A stretch of DNA of 64,000 nt, from the NCBI GenBank assembly GCA_002729885.1, contig PBUB01000002.1:177157-241156 (forward strand), in the 5' to 3' direction. This document shows, one piece after another, positions 9,135-17,649 of the stretch; within the stretch, counting starts at the first letter, position 1, and each line of letters begins with the position of its first letter. The notes beneath the pieces were generated by a model, which saw nothing but the letters and a program-made list of their open reading frames with translations, ran no database searches and was not told the DNA's origin. Position numbers and translations under genes: made by a program. This stretch comes from Spirochaetaceae bacterium. GTDB lineage: Bacteria; Spirochaetota; Leptospiria; Leptospirales; Leptonemataceae.

Positions 9135-10271
9135 ATGCATCCCGCTTTTTTCTACGGAATACTGAAGCCCATTCTCTTCTCACTGGATCCAGAGAAGGCT
9201 CATGAGCTGGTAACCGGTCCAGCTCGGACCATGCTTGCTCTTCCAGGGGGGCGAGCCTATTTAAAGGCCACACTGGCCTTCGAAAGCCCGGAGCTTGAAA
9301 CGGAATGTGCCGGGATTCGATTTCCCGGTCCCGTGGGGATGGCCGCCGGATTCGACAAAACGGGTGAACTCTATCCATTCCTGGCATCGGCCGGCTTCCA
9401 TTTCATTGAATCAGGAACGTTCACTCCGTTGCCACAGGAAGGCAATCCCAGACCACGGCTGTTCCGATTCCCGGATCAGGGAGTCCTCATCAATCGAATG
9501 GGATTTAACAATCCTGGAATGGATAGAGCAGCCACGGAGTTTCGCAAGCAGGACTCTTCGCTTCTGAAGCGTGCTTCATCTCGTCCAAATCCTCGGGGAG
9601 TCAACATCGGAAAAAACAAAGTAACTCCCAACGATGAGGCCATTCAGGACTATCTTAAATGTCTTCGCACACTGCATTCCTTCGCGGACTATATAACCAT
9701 AAACATTAGCTCTCCCAACACACCTGGATTGCGGGATCTTCAGTCCGCAGGATTTCTCAAGGAGTTGCTTCAGGAAATCAGCCAGGCCAGCAGGGAGCTG
9801 GAGTCGAAGCTGCCTGTCTTTGTGAAGCTTGCCCCGGATATCGATGATCGGGATCTTCCAGGATTGATTGAGGCCGCCTCCAACGGTTCGGCCTCTGGCA
9901 TCATTCTTACAAACACAACCATCAGTCGGGACTTTTCCGGCGCTTCTTCAGAAATGAAAGATACGCAGGGAGGCCTTTCTGGATCCCCTCTCTTCGACAG
10001 GAGCACGGAACTGCTACAGAAGGCCAGAGACATTGCAGGTGAGGACATGGCACTTATTGGCGTGGGCGGCATTGATTCGCCGGTCCGGGCCCTGGCAAAG
10101 ATACTGGCAGGCGCCGATCTAGTTCAAATCTACACTGGATATATCTTTCAGGGACCCATGCTGCCTGCGAAAATCGGGCGTTTTCTCCATCGAGTGTGCA
10201 AAACCGAAGGATGCCGGATCCAGGATTTGAAAGGCGCTCAGAAAAGATTTTCGCACTGGCTGAAAGCTTGA
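9135..10271 (+). CDS. pyrD: Dihydroorotate dehydrogenase (quinone), class 2
   Basis: Oxidises dihydroorotate to orotate in pyrimidine synthesis, passing electrons to membrane quinone. The 378-residue length and the N-terminal helical extension (FFYGILKPILFSLDPEKAHE) mark class 2. FMN and substrate motifs include VGMAAGFDKTGE, FIESGTFTPLPQEGNPRPRL, NRMGFNN, GVNIGKNK, NISSPNTPGLRDLQ with the catalytic Ser region, FVKLAPD, ILTNTT and GVGGIDS. It follows lexA by 12 bases, an arrangement that would tie its expression to the SOS promoter unless another promoter lies inside lexA. Confidence 0.95.
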   Translation: MHPAFFYGILKPILFSLDPEKAHELVTGPARTMLALPGGRAYLKATLAFESPELETECAGIRFPGPVGMAAGFDKTGELYPFLASAGFHFIESGTFTPLPQEGNPRPRLFRFPDQGVLINRMGFNNPGMDRAATEFRKQDSSLLKRASSRPNPRGVNIGKNKVTPNDEAIQDYLKCLRTLHSFADYITINISSPNTPGLRDLQSAGFLKELLQEISQASRELESKLPVFVKLAPDIDDRDLPGLIEAASNGSASGIILTNTTISRDFSGASSEMKDTQGGLSGSPLFDRSTELLQKARDIAGEDMALIGVGGIDSPVRALAKILAGADLVQIYTGYIFQGPMLPAKIGRFLHRVCKTEGCRIQDLKGAQKRFSHWLKA

Positions 10272-10332
10272 GTAATAGGACTGTTGGATCAGAACAGCCT
10301 TGACAGGGTCGGCTGTAGAACCATAGAAAGAT

Positions 10333-10674
10333 ATGGCTACCGATGACAAGTCCGGCAATGAGCGCTCGGTCCGAGTATGGCAGCAGCTGGATCTGGATAC
10401 GGTGAAAAAGCACCTGCTTCTGATCGATGATCTTTACGGCACCTGCGCTGCATGCAAGCAGATTGGCCTGAACTATCTGAAGGACTCCAGTTGTAGCGGT
10501 TGCGGAACTGAATTCAAATACCTGGCTACCAGACTTAAAGATCCAGCAGAGACGGGAAAGATCCTTAAACGAATTGTAAAGGAGAAGCTGGGCCTTACTC
10601 TAATTGATCGAGAAGACTACGAAAAGGCGCTGGCAGAGAAAAACATCGGAAACCTTTTCAAGGATTCTGAGTGA
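10333..10674 (+). CDS. Small zinc-ribbon protein of unknown function
   Basis: A 113-residue acidic-basic protein with a four-cysteine motif, C-X2-C-X12-C-X2-C (CAACKQIG at about 37, CSGCG at about 53), which fits a zinc ribbon or rubredoxin-like knuckle. The rest is predicted helical, including GKILKRIVKEKLGLTLIDRE. No family is recognised. It lies 61 bases after pyrD on the same strand and ends 4 bases from the convergent bshC stop. The clean composition and Cys spacing support a real gene. Confidence 0.7.
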   Translation: MATDDKSGNERSVRVWQQLDLDTVKKHLLLIDDLYGTCAACKQIGLNYLKDSSCSGCGTEFKYLATRLKDPAETGKILKRIVKEKLGLTLIDREDYEKALAEKNIGNLFKDSE

Positions 10675-10678
10675 GTTA

Positions 10679-12151
10679 TCAGCCTGGCACTTTCTCCGGC
10701 TTCTGGGGGCTGGCAATATTCTGCACGGCCGACAGCAGCGGGGAAAGGTCGTAATAGAAGATCGGATAGCTTCGGTCTCCATAGATCTTTCTTGCTCGAT
10801 CTACGTACCTTGCCCGGGCCCGTTCCTTTCTCAGATCCTTTTTCTGGCCCTTCAAATAGAGACCCGCCTTTTTGCGAAGCTTCAAGAATTGACCATGCAA
10901 TTCTGAGCGATCCTGGCCCTTTTTCCTGGCCACCTGCCACTGCTGTATTAGATCATCCCTTTCTTTGCGAAGCTTGCATTCAGTACTCAGAAATTGAGCG
11001 GGATCGAATTTAATTTCTCGCATTTCCAGTTCTACTTCCGGAACAGTTCTGGATTCCACCGGCAAATCCGCTCGAGGTTGCATGCTCAAGCTCGCAGTGG
11101 CCACCAGGAAGGGCGCCGCATCGCATTGAAAGAATTCAGAAATCAAATTCTCGGTAATTCGATCGTATCTGCCTCCGCCGGTGCCATGAATGAATAGATC
11201 GCAGAAGAACAGACGAAAGAAAAGACTGGTGGTTATGGCTCTGGGATAGATCTTACCTTTTCCAGCTCGGGCGGACTCAATCGCTTCCTGAAAGCCTTCA
11301 TCCTGAAGTGGCTCTCGAATGCCATTTTCGATATACCAGAATGGTAGTTCGCCGCTGGCCTCATCCAGGTCCGGCAATGGCTGTGCTAGATTCTTGATTT
11401 TTCGCTCCCGGCGATACCTGGCCAGCTCAAGGTTGTAACGGCTTCTGAAATCATCGGACCTTTCTGCGATGAAGGTTGCGAAATAGAGAAATGCCTCCGA
11501 GTCAAAAAGATCTGACGCTCGAACATCCCTTATCTGGATACCTAATTTTTCATGGGCCAATCTGCGTAGCTCTGTGGACGGATCCAGAATAGATTCTGCA
11601 GTTTCGATGGAACGTTTAAAATCTTGAATCATCCTTCTGGCACTTTCCCTGGAAGCAGGATTCAATACCAGGTGCAGACCGCGGCAAGCATCATCACAGG
11701 CCTGAAGCAACCGCATGCGATCGGTTTGCGTAAACTCTACGGAGCCTACGATTCGTCTGGAATTCCCGTATCTTGCTGTGCGCTTTTGAACGGGCCATGC
11801 GGCCGTGCCGGTGACGGTACTGGAGTAATCCAGATCCATTAGTGCTGGATACGAAAATTCCAGGTCCACTTCGTCCGTGTCCAGAACGATATTGTAAGCC
11901 ACTCCATTGTATCGCTTTGCCAGAGCATGAGCCAGCACATCCTTCATCAAGAGACCGGGATGATACAGCACCGGCTGATGTCCTGCTGCGATAAGCAATC
12001 CGCAATCATGAGTCCAGCCCATACTTTCGCGCAGCTTAAGTGCCTGCTCTTTTAGAGTGTCCGGACAGAGAATTCCAGCCCGGCATTTTTCCAGGCGACT
12101 CTGAATCTTCTGATCCAGATTATCCAGGTTTTCAGGTATAGTAATGCTCAA
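10679..12151 (-). CDS. bshC: Bacillithiol biosynthesis cysteine-adding enzyme BshC
   Basis: The putative cysteine ligase that completes bacillithiol by adding Cys to glucosaminyl-malate. At 490 residues it is close to other BshC proteins. Recognisable elements are LLIAAGHQPVLYHPGLLMKD near residue 55, IVLDTDEVDLEFSYP, ITTSLFFRLFFCDLFIHGTG in the middle and a C-terminal coiled region rich in Lys/Arg/Glu (DLIQQWQVARKKGQDRSEL). Its start overlaps the bshB1 stop by four bases (ATGA type), so the two are translationally coupled. Bacillithiol would serve as the cytoplasmic low-molecular-weight thiol. bshA is not in this window. Confidence 0.88.
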   Translation of the reverse strand: MSITIPENLDNLDQKIQSRLEKCRAGILCPDTLKEQALKLRESMGWTHDCGLLIAAGHQPVLYHPGLLMKDVLAHALAKRYNGVAYNIVLDTDEVDLEFSYPALMDLDYSSTVTGTAAWPVQKRTARYGNSRRIVGSVEFTQTDRMRLLQACDDACRGLHLVLNPASRESARRMIQDFKRSIETAESILDPSTELRRLAHEKLGIQIRDVRASDLFDSEAFLYFATFIAERSDDFRSRYNLELARYRRERKIKNLAQPLPDLDEASGELPFWYIENGIREPLQDEGFQEAIESARAGKGKIYPRAITTSLFFRLFFCDLFIHGTGGGRYDRITENLISEFFQCDAAPFLVATASLSMQPRADLPVESRTVPEVELEMREIKFDPAQFLSTECKLRKERDDLIQQWQVARKKGQDRSELHGQFLKLRKKAGLYLKGQKKDLRKERARARYVDRARKIYGDRSYPIFYYDLSPLLSAVQNIASPQKPEKVPG

Positions 12152-12828
12152 CGATAACCCTCGGGCCAGTTTTTGAACAGGGTGATTTCTCTCTGGTAGA
12201 ATGGTTCGGCCGCTTCTACTCCGGCCTGAAAGCCCCAGTATTTATTTTCGTTCAATACGCTTTCTATGATATGCTCTTTCTTGCCAGCTTTGAACTGAGA
12301 CTCATAGCACTGTATGGCCTCTCTTTTCTTTTCCATCTGCGAAGATACATCAAAGACATAGGAAGGCTCCATCCTCAGGCGGATGTGCACCGGAAAATAA
12401 TAGATTACTCTTCGAGGGAAAAAAGGCTCACCGGGAATATCGGATTTGGTAAGTTTGGAATAGAATCTACCTGACTCAGCCAGCTGCCCGGCAGCAATAT
12501 GATCTGGATGCGCATCCACTGGATAGGGTGCAAAAATGTAATCCGGCTTGAAGTCACGAAACTCCGCCGCCAGCTTTTTGCGATTCTCGATGGTTTCTTC
12601 CAGATACCGATTGGGCATATCCAGTGTTTTTCTGGGTGCTCCCAGAATAGAGGCGGATTTCTGACTTTCCCGGGCTCGAATCTCCGGGGAACCATGGGGC
12701 GTAGGTTCTCCATTGGTTAAATCCAGAATCAGTACTTCATGACTTTCTACCAGGCTGGCCACGGTTCCACCCATGCCCAGCTCCACATCATCAGGATGGG
12801 CACCCATACAGAGGATTCGCAGCCGCAT
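12148..12828 (-). CDS. bshB1: N-acetyl-glucosaminyl-malate deacetylase BshB1
   Basis: Zinc-dependent LmbE/PIG-L deacetylase removing acetate from GlcNAc-malate, the second step of bacillithiol synthesis. The zinc-binding motif MGAHPDDVELGMGGT is at residues 8-22, and the second histidine site is in PYPVDAHPDHIAAGQLAE. The 226-residue length and QCYESQFKAGKKEHIIESVL near the end match BshB1 rather than mycothiol MshB. It lies directly before bshC, with a four-base overlap, which supports the pathway assignment more strongly than sequence alone. The start ATG at 12828 is fixed by the N-terminal beta strand. Confidence 0.9.
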   Translation of the reverse strand: MRLRILCMGAHPDDVELGMGGTVASLVESHEVLILDLTNGEPTPHGSPEIRARESQKSASILGAPRKTLDMPNRYLEETIENRKKLAAEFRDFKPDYIFAPYPVDAHPDHIAAGQLAESGRFYSKLTKSDIPGEPFFPRRVIYYFPVHIRLRMEPSYVFDVSSQMEKKREAIQCYESQFKAGKKEHIIESVLNENKYWGFQAGVEAAEPFYQREITLFKNWPEGYR

Positions 12829-12878
12829 TTGTACAGTTTCGCAATTTGTGCTCTGAGAGCAAAGAGAAATGTTGCGAA

Positions 12879-13760
12879 TTATGCTCCGGTTCCGGGTCGT
12901 TTATCCCTGGCCTGAATGCATATTGATTGCAGGGAGCAGTTCGGGCAGATTTGGGCAAACCAGGTACCCCGGCATTGTCCAAGGATTCCAGGTCGGGTAA
13001 GTGCAAAATCGTATCTGAGCGGATCTTCCGGAGCCACACCGGAAAGCCCCACGGAGATCTGGGAGGCCATTTCCCAGTCCTGGGTCTTGCGCTCCGTGAA
13101 TTGCAGGTTTCGGCCAATTCGTCCCATGTGAACATCCAGAGGAATGATTAGATCGGCGCTGGAAAATGTTCTGTAGATTCCCAGGTCAGGATATTCATTT
13201 CTTACCATCCAGCGCAGAAACATGCATAGCCGCTTTCTGGCTCCTCGTCCTTCGGCCTGGCCAATCCAGTGAAGGATACCGGGACTTCGTCTGGCTTCCG
13301 GAATTCCTTTCAAGAAACTGCGTTGAAACCGGGCCAGTCGGTGGATGGTGGGCGCTTTCGGATTGCCAAAGTGATACTCCAGAGGCAGGCATGTGGAATC
13401 TTTCGCATGCTGCGACTCCCGGACCATGTCAGAAAGACGCATTAGAATAATGTGTACATCCCTGGAGCTTTGAAATCTGTAGTAGGGCATCTCCTGCTCC
13501 TGTAGATACAGGTCTTCGCAGGCAAGGAACTTGTGAGGTTCATTGGTTAGAATCGGAAGCAGCTTTCCCAGAAAAGCCTGAATAGAACTCACCCGGCCAT
13601 AGGCAAAGAGCGCACATAGAAGAGAAACAATCTCCCGATCCTCCGGCTTTTTGCTTCTATGTTCATGGACCAGAGCCAGAGGATCGGATTCCAGATAGCG
13701 TTGGGAATTGTACCTGGAATGCAAATCCTCCAGGATATCTTTCATGCTTCTAGTCTTCAT
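12879..13760 (-). CDS. TIGR02757/DUF2400 family protein, HhH-glycosylase-like
   Basis: A 293-residue member of the uncharacterised TIGR02757 family. The N-terminal part (YLESDPLALVHEHRSKKPED, LLCALFAYGRVSSIQAFLGK) is the family signature. The C-terminal half carries LDVHMGRIGRNL and ends in a C-X8-C-X2-C-X5-C cluster (CRGTWFAQICPNC then SLQSIC), resembling the iron-sulphur loop of endonuclease III/MutY enzymes. This suggests a HhH-GPD-type DNA repair or nucleic-acid enzyme, but no activity is known to me. It overlaps the upstream phosphatase gene by 11 bases and precedes bshB1, so it belongs to the same minus-strand run. Confidence 0.8.
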   Translation of the reverse strand: MKTRSMKDILEDLHSRYNSQRYLESDPLALVHEHRSKKPEDREIVSLLCALFAYGRVSSIQAFLGKLLPILTNEPHKFLACEDLYLQEQEMPYYRFQSSRDVHIILMRLSDMVRESQHAKDSTCLPLEYHFGNPKAPTIHRLARFQRSFLKGIPEARRSPGILHWIGQAEGRGARKRLCMFLRWMVRNEYPDLGIYRTFSSADLIIPLDVHMGRIGRNLQFTERKTQDWEMASQISVGLSGVAPEDPLRYDFALTRPGILGQCRGTWFAQICPNCSLQSICIQARDKRPGTGA

Positions 13761-16359
13761 CCAGACCGCCCAGATTATCCCGGGTAATGGTCACTGACTT
13801 TCGTTTTGGTGGTCTGCCAGGTTCCGATTCAGTAACCTCTTCAGGAGTATTACCGGGTTTTTCGCGATCCAATTTGAGAAATGATAACAACGTGGTCAGC
13901 GGGCCCTGTCTTGGTGCGAACTCAAGGGCCAGAAAAGTGGTATCGTCATCCGGGGACCGAGAGCCTCTGAAATGATTTAGCTCTTCGCGAAGCTTCAGAT
14001 TGATTTCCTCTAAAGGTTTATCTCCTTCATCCAGAAGAAACCGGGCAAACCTGGATTCTCCAAAGGCTTCTTCATTTTTGGCAAAGGTTTCCAGTACCCC
14101 ATCCGAGCATAAGAACAGTCTCTGTCCCGGACGCAGATTGTACACACTGGTTCTGTAAGGACTGGGAAGCACTCCCAGTAGCCTCTGGGTGTCTTCCAGC
14201 TTTATGATCTGATCTTCCTGGGGGCTGCGAATGAGAGGACCCGGATGGGCCGCATTCAGATACTCCATCTCTCCCTTTTCGCGATCCAGCACCAGAGCGA
14301 ACAGAGTAAAGAATTCGTTTCCTTCGTATCTATCCAGGAGAAATGAATTCAGAGTATTTACTGTCTGGACCAGATTGGAGCCGGCAGCGAGATGCGAGCG
14401 AACAATGCTTCGCATGGCATTCACGAGATAGCCGGTGCCCAGACCGTGTCCGCTGACGTCTCCCAGAAAGATGGCGCTTTTGTTTCCTTCCAGTTCAATA
14501 TGATCCAGGTAGTCCCCGGTTACGCTGATTACCGGAAGATTGAAATAGGACATGCGAATGCCCTGAGGCAGATTTTCAAAGCTGCTGGATACCTGCCTCT
14601 GGAATTGCCCGGCAAGATACACCTCCCGCATTTTCTGTCTCTTCTCTACTTCCTGGAAGAGCAGGGCAAAGTTTTCTACCATCATTCCTGCAAGCCTGGA
14701 GGCTTCCTGGAGATAGCGGATTTCGCTGAGTAGCAATCCATCTCTATTTCTTGGCTTTCCAATCAGCAATGCAGCCCTGGTAGGGAGTCTCAGTCGATTG
14801 GAAAGGGCTCCTCTGTTTAGCTTGAAGTAGGAATTCTTGCTCTCTCTCTGTGTCTTGATTTCCTTTAGATGCTCCTGGAAGCGAAGCCTCAATGAAGGCA
14901 TTTCCAGACCTTCAATTCCCACGGCTAGGTGAATGCGATTTCTATACAGGAATTTGTAGAGTTCGCCTCGCACTCCCGTTCCGTAAGTAAGATAGGATGT
15001 GACCACGATTCTTTCCGGGGCTACGTGTCTCCAGAGAGGGCTTCCATCTGGCAGTCGAAGGATCCCTTCTGTGCGAATGCGTAAATCCGGGAACGTAGAG
15101 GTTGAAAAAAGTAGATAAGCCTTTTCAATGTTCAGAGTTCGCTCAATCTCTCCCAGAAAGGCTGCGGCAGTGGATTGAATCTTTAGCGGATAGCTCATTA
15201 AACTGGCCAATCGCTTTAGCGATTCTGCCAGTTCACCGCTGGGACGCAGCAATCTCTTGTCCAGAATCCTGGAAGTGAACCTTCGCGCCGGATCCATAAA
15301 AAAGGTAATGGAGAAGATGATAACTATATGTAGAATCCACCGGGCATCTGTTAAACTTTCCGGAAGTATTAGACTGATTGTAAGAAGTGCAAGGCCGTAT
15401 ATTCCTATAAAAACCACAGTCAGAATGCCTGCCAGCAACGACCGGGTGAGGATGAGTTGAAATGGCAACAGATGGATTCTGTAGGTGCCGTAGAGCAAAG
15501 TACTTGGAAAGATAAAGAACAGAAGCACCGGCACCAGAAAAGGATCCATTCTCCACAGATGCATGGTAGTCAATACAGAGGGCAGGATCAGTCCAAGCAA
15601 AGTGCCCATTGCCAGAATCCATTGCTTGATTCTATCAATGCCTTCCGCATCTGTGCGAAGCGCTGCATCGATCTGAATGGCCAGAACCACCAGGGCCACA
15701 GCAATGTATAGATATCCCGCCAGGTAGGTCAGATTGTACACGCTTTCTTCGCGATCGGAGCCGCTGTAGGCAAGCAGGGAAAAGAAAAGTACAAAGAGCA
15801 ATTCGCCCAGCGCCAGTTGTTGTGGAACTGCCTTGCCGGTGGTGCGAAGTCCCAGGTTTAGCAATGCCGGAATTAGCAAGAAGCCTGCTATCTGCCAGAG
15901 TATCATTCCATCCTGATAGGCCAGCAGATACATGCCGGAAATAATATAGAATACCGTTGCAAAGCAAAACCCGGACAGATGAAGATCATTACCGTAGCTC
16001 AGAAACCAGATGCCGCATAAGAAGGATACCAGGGCATAGAGAATGAGTAATTTGTATATCTCCAGAAAATCCAGTAGGTCAAACCGAACCGTCTGAAAAA
16101 TCTCTTCTCCTTCCTGAGAGATCACTCTATGAATCTGTGGAAAGTCCGATGTCGTGGCTGTTTTCAAAGCTGGCTTTCCATCGATTAGCATTATGCGATC
16201 CGATGGTACCAGATTGGTTTCGGAGCTGTACACCACAGTTCCATCTGGCAGATAGAGAAAGGGCAGGCGATACACTTCCCTGGAAAACATTAGAAGTACG
16301 GCCGCTCCCATGAGCAGCGCAGCAAGAGGATACACCCAGCGATTCATCAAAAGACTCAC
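13750..16359 (-). CDS. Multi-TM SpoIIE-type (PP2C) serine phosphatase
   Basis: An 869-residue inner-membrane signalling phosphatase. After an N-terminal anchor and an extracytoplasmic stretch of about 90 residues, seven or so membrane helices follow (about residues 95-370), then a GAF-like linker and a C-terminal SpoIIE domain. The metal-binding residues are kept: VTGDYLDHIEL, FLGDVSGHGLGTGYLV, FLCSDGVLE and SPDDDTTFLAL. It should dephosphorylate a Ser on an anti-sigma-factor antagonist or similar protein; no such partner is in the window. The start is GTG 16359 in a four-base overlap with the upstream gene, with GGAGG and GAGG sites in the preceding 13 bases. Confidence 0.85.
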   Translation of the reverse strand: MSLLMNRWVYPLAALLMGAAVLLMFSREVYRLPFLYLPDGTVVYSSETNLVPSDRIMLIDGKPALKTATTSDFPQIHRVISQEGEEIFQTVRFDLLDFLEIYKLLILYALVSFLCGIWFLSYGNDLHLSGFCFATVFYIISGMYLLAYQDGMILWQIAGFLLIPALLNLGLRTTGKAVPQQLALGELLFVLFFSLLAYSGSDREESVYNLTYLAGYLYIAVALVVLAIQIDAALRTDAEGIDRIKQWILAMGTLLGLILPSVLTTMHLWRMDPFLVPVLLFFIFPSTLLYGTYRIHLLPFQLILTRSLLAGILTVVFIGIYGLALLTISLILPESLTDARWILHIVIIFSITFFMDPARRFTSRILDKRLLRPSGELAESLKRLASLMSYPLKIQSTAAAFLGEIERTLNIEKAYLLFSTSTFPDLRIRTEGILRLPDGSPLWRHVAPERIVVTSYLTYGTGVRGELYKFLYRNRIHLAVGIEGLEMPSLRLRFQEHLKEIKTQRESKNSYFKLNRGALSNRLRLPTRAALLIGKPRNRDGLLLSEIRYLQEASRLAGMMVENFALLFQEVEKRQKMREVYLAGQFQRQVSSSFENLPQGIRMSYFNLPVISVTGDYLDHIELEGNKSAIFLGDVSGHGLGTGYLVNAMRSIVRSHLAAGSNLVQTVNTLNSFLLDRYEGNEFFTLFALVLDREKGEMEYLNAAHPGPLIRSPQEDQIIKLEDTQRLLGVLPSPYRTSVYNLRPGQRLFLCSDGVLETFAKNEEAFGESRFARFLLDEGDKPLEEINLKLREELNHFRGSRSPDDDTTFLALEFAPRQGPLTTLLSFLKLDREKPGNTPEEVTESEPGRPPKRKSVTITRDNLGGLDED

Positions 16360-17648
16360 TGTTCCTCGCCTCCCTGAATTACAGCCTCTCGAACAGACCG
16401 AATATCCAATAGCACCTGATTGTTATGTTCTACGCGATATAGAATACCGGGACTCAAATCCACGTAGTTTCGCCAGCCAGGAGAGATTAAAATTCGGTCC
16501 GGTTGTGTTGTATCCTGAAAGCGAAACTGCTTGCCCTCAACAAAGACAGTCATGGAGCCTCCGTCATGGAACTGCGCAATAAGCATCTCCACTCCGGGTT
16601 CTGTGCGAATGAGGGAATTTTCCTTTCGCATATGGCCCAGGATTCTATGGATGCTCAGGTCCGATTCAAGATGAACCAGAGAATACAGATGGCCCAGGAG
16701 CCCGGATAATACAAGGCCCGAAACCCCACCGCCTCGCGATGTGGCGAAGATTACCAGAAAGAGAGAATCGTTGACTATGAAGAATTCCTGCACCGAGCTA
16801 CCGCTATCATCTTCATGGGGCTGAATCTGAAATCCAGGGAAAGAAGGGACCCTGGAGTTCTTCATGAGGCTGTGGACTTTTTCGGCGCTTTGAAGTTCCT
16901 TTTCAAATTCACCGGCATCAATTATCTTGCTGCTCAGGATATGATTTTGAATGCTTACGGCTGCCTTGCCTGCAAATAGCTGAAGGGCCCTATCTGCAAA
17001 TTTATTTCTGGGAGGTTCCATAAGAAAAAGAAATCCCAGAAGTCGAGTACGAAATATAAAAGGAACGATCCAGGCAACCCGGTTCTGTTGCATGATATCC
17101 CGGAGAGACTCGGGAACTTCTTCATCGTCAATGCGTGCAATCTTGCGAAAGGCCTTGAACTCTCTTTTTAAGTCTTCTGTCTTCTGATAGTAGATGGCAT
17201 TCCCTTTAATTATTTTTCCGTTCTTGTAGATATGGAATCTATAGTTCTTGCGATCTTCAGAAAGCAAAGCTATACGCGCAGATGTTACTCTCAGCCAGAA
17301 AAGTAGATCTGGAATGATCTGATGCAAGAGGGAATCTACTGAAAACTGTCGGGCCAGGAAATCCAGATGGTGGATATCCTCGTCCACCAGGGTTTCCCAG
17401 TCCTGTCTGCGAAACAGATGTCTTAGCAGTGATTCTCGCGCAGGGAAGAGAATCAAAACCGATAGAATAATAAATAGCAGCGTGACCAGGTTTTCCCGCC
17501 TGGATGCGTCTACAGGAGAGGCATCCCCGGAAGGAAAAATGGCATGAAGTAGAAAGAATAGACCTGTGATTACCACGGCGGAAACAGCCGTTACCAGCCA
17601 GCTTTGCAGTCTGTATCTGCCAGCGGGTGTATTCCAGATCTTTGACAT
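16356..17648 (-). CDS. Membrane-anchored degenerate SpoIIE-type pseudophosphatase with GAF-like domain
   Basis: About 430 residues: two membrane helices (VTAVSAVVITGLFFLLHAIF and LVTLLFIILSVLILFPA), a GAF-like region and a C-terminal part that aligns in order with a SpoIIE domain but lacks its metal ligands. Where active enzymes have GDVSGHG this protein has FATSRGGGVSG, and where they have CSDG it reads LISPGWRNYV. It is therefore probably catalytically dead. ATG 17648 starts one base after the argJ stop; an in-frame ATG at 17669 inside argJ is less likely. The four-base overlap with the active phosphatase downstream suggests joint action, perhaps as a regulator or sensor subunit. Confidence 0.75.
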   Translation of the reverse strand: MSKIWNTPAGRYRLQSWLVTAVSAVVITGLFFLLHAIFPSGDASPVDASRRENLVTLLFIILSVLILFPARESLLRHLFRRQDWETLVDEDIHHLDFLARQFSVDSLLHQIIPDLLFWLRVTSARIALLSEDRKNYRFHIYKNGKIIKGNAIYYQKTEDLKREFKAFRKIARIDDEEVPESLRDIMQQNRVAWIVPFIFRTRLLGFLFLMEPPRNKFADRALQLFAGKAAVSIQNHILSSKIIDAGEFEKELQSAEKVHSLMKNSRVPSFPGFQIQPHEDDSGSSVQEFFIVNDSLFLVIFATSRGGGVSGLVLSGLLGHLYSLVHLESDLSIHRILGHMRKENSLIRTEPGVEMLIAQFHDGGSMTVFVEGKQFRFQDTTQPDRILISPGWRNYVDLSPGILYRVEHNNQVLLDIRSVREAVIQGGEEQ

Positions 17649-17649
17649 C

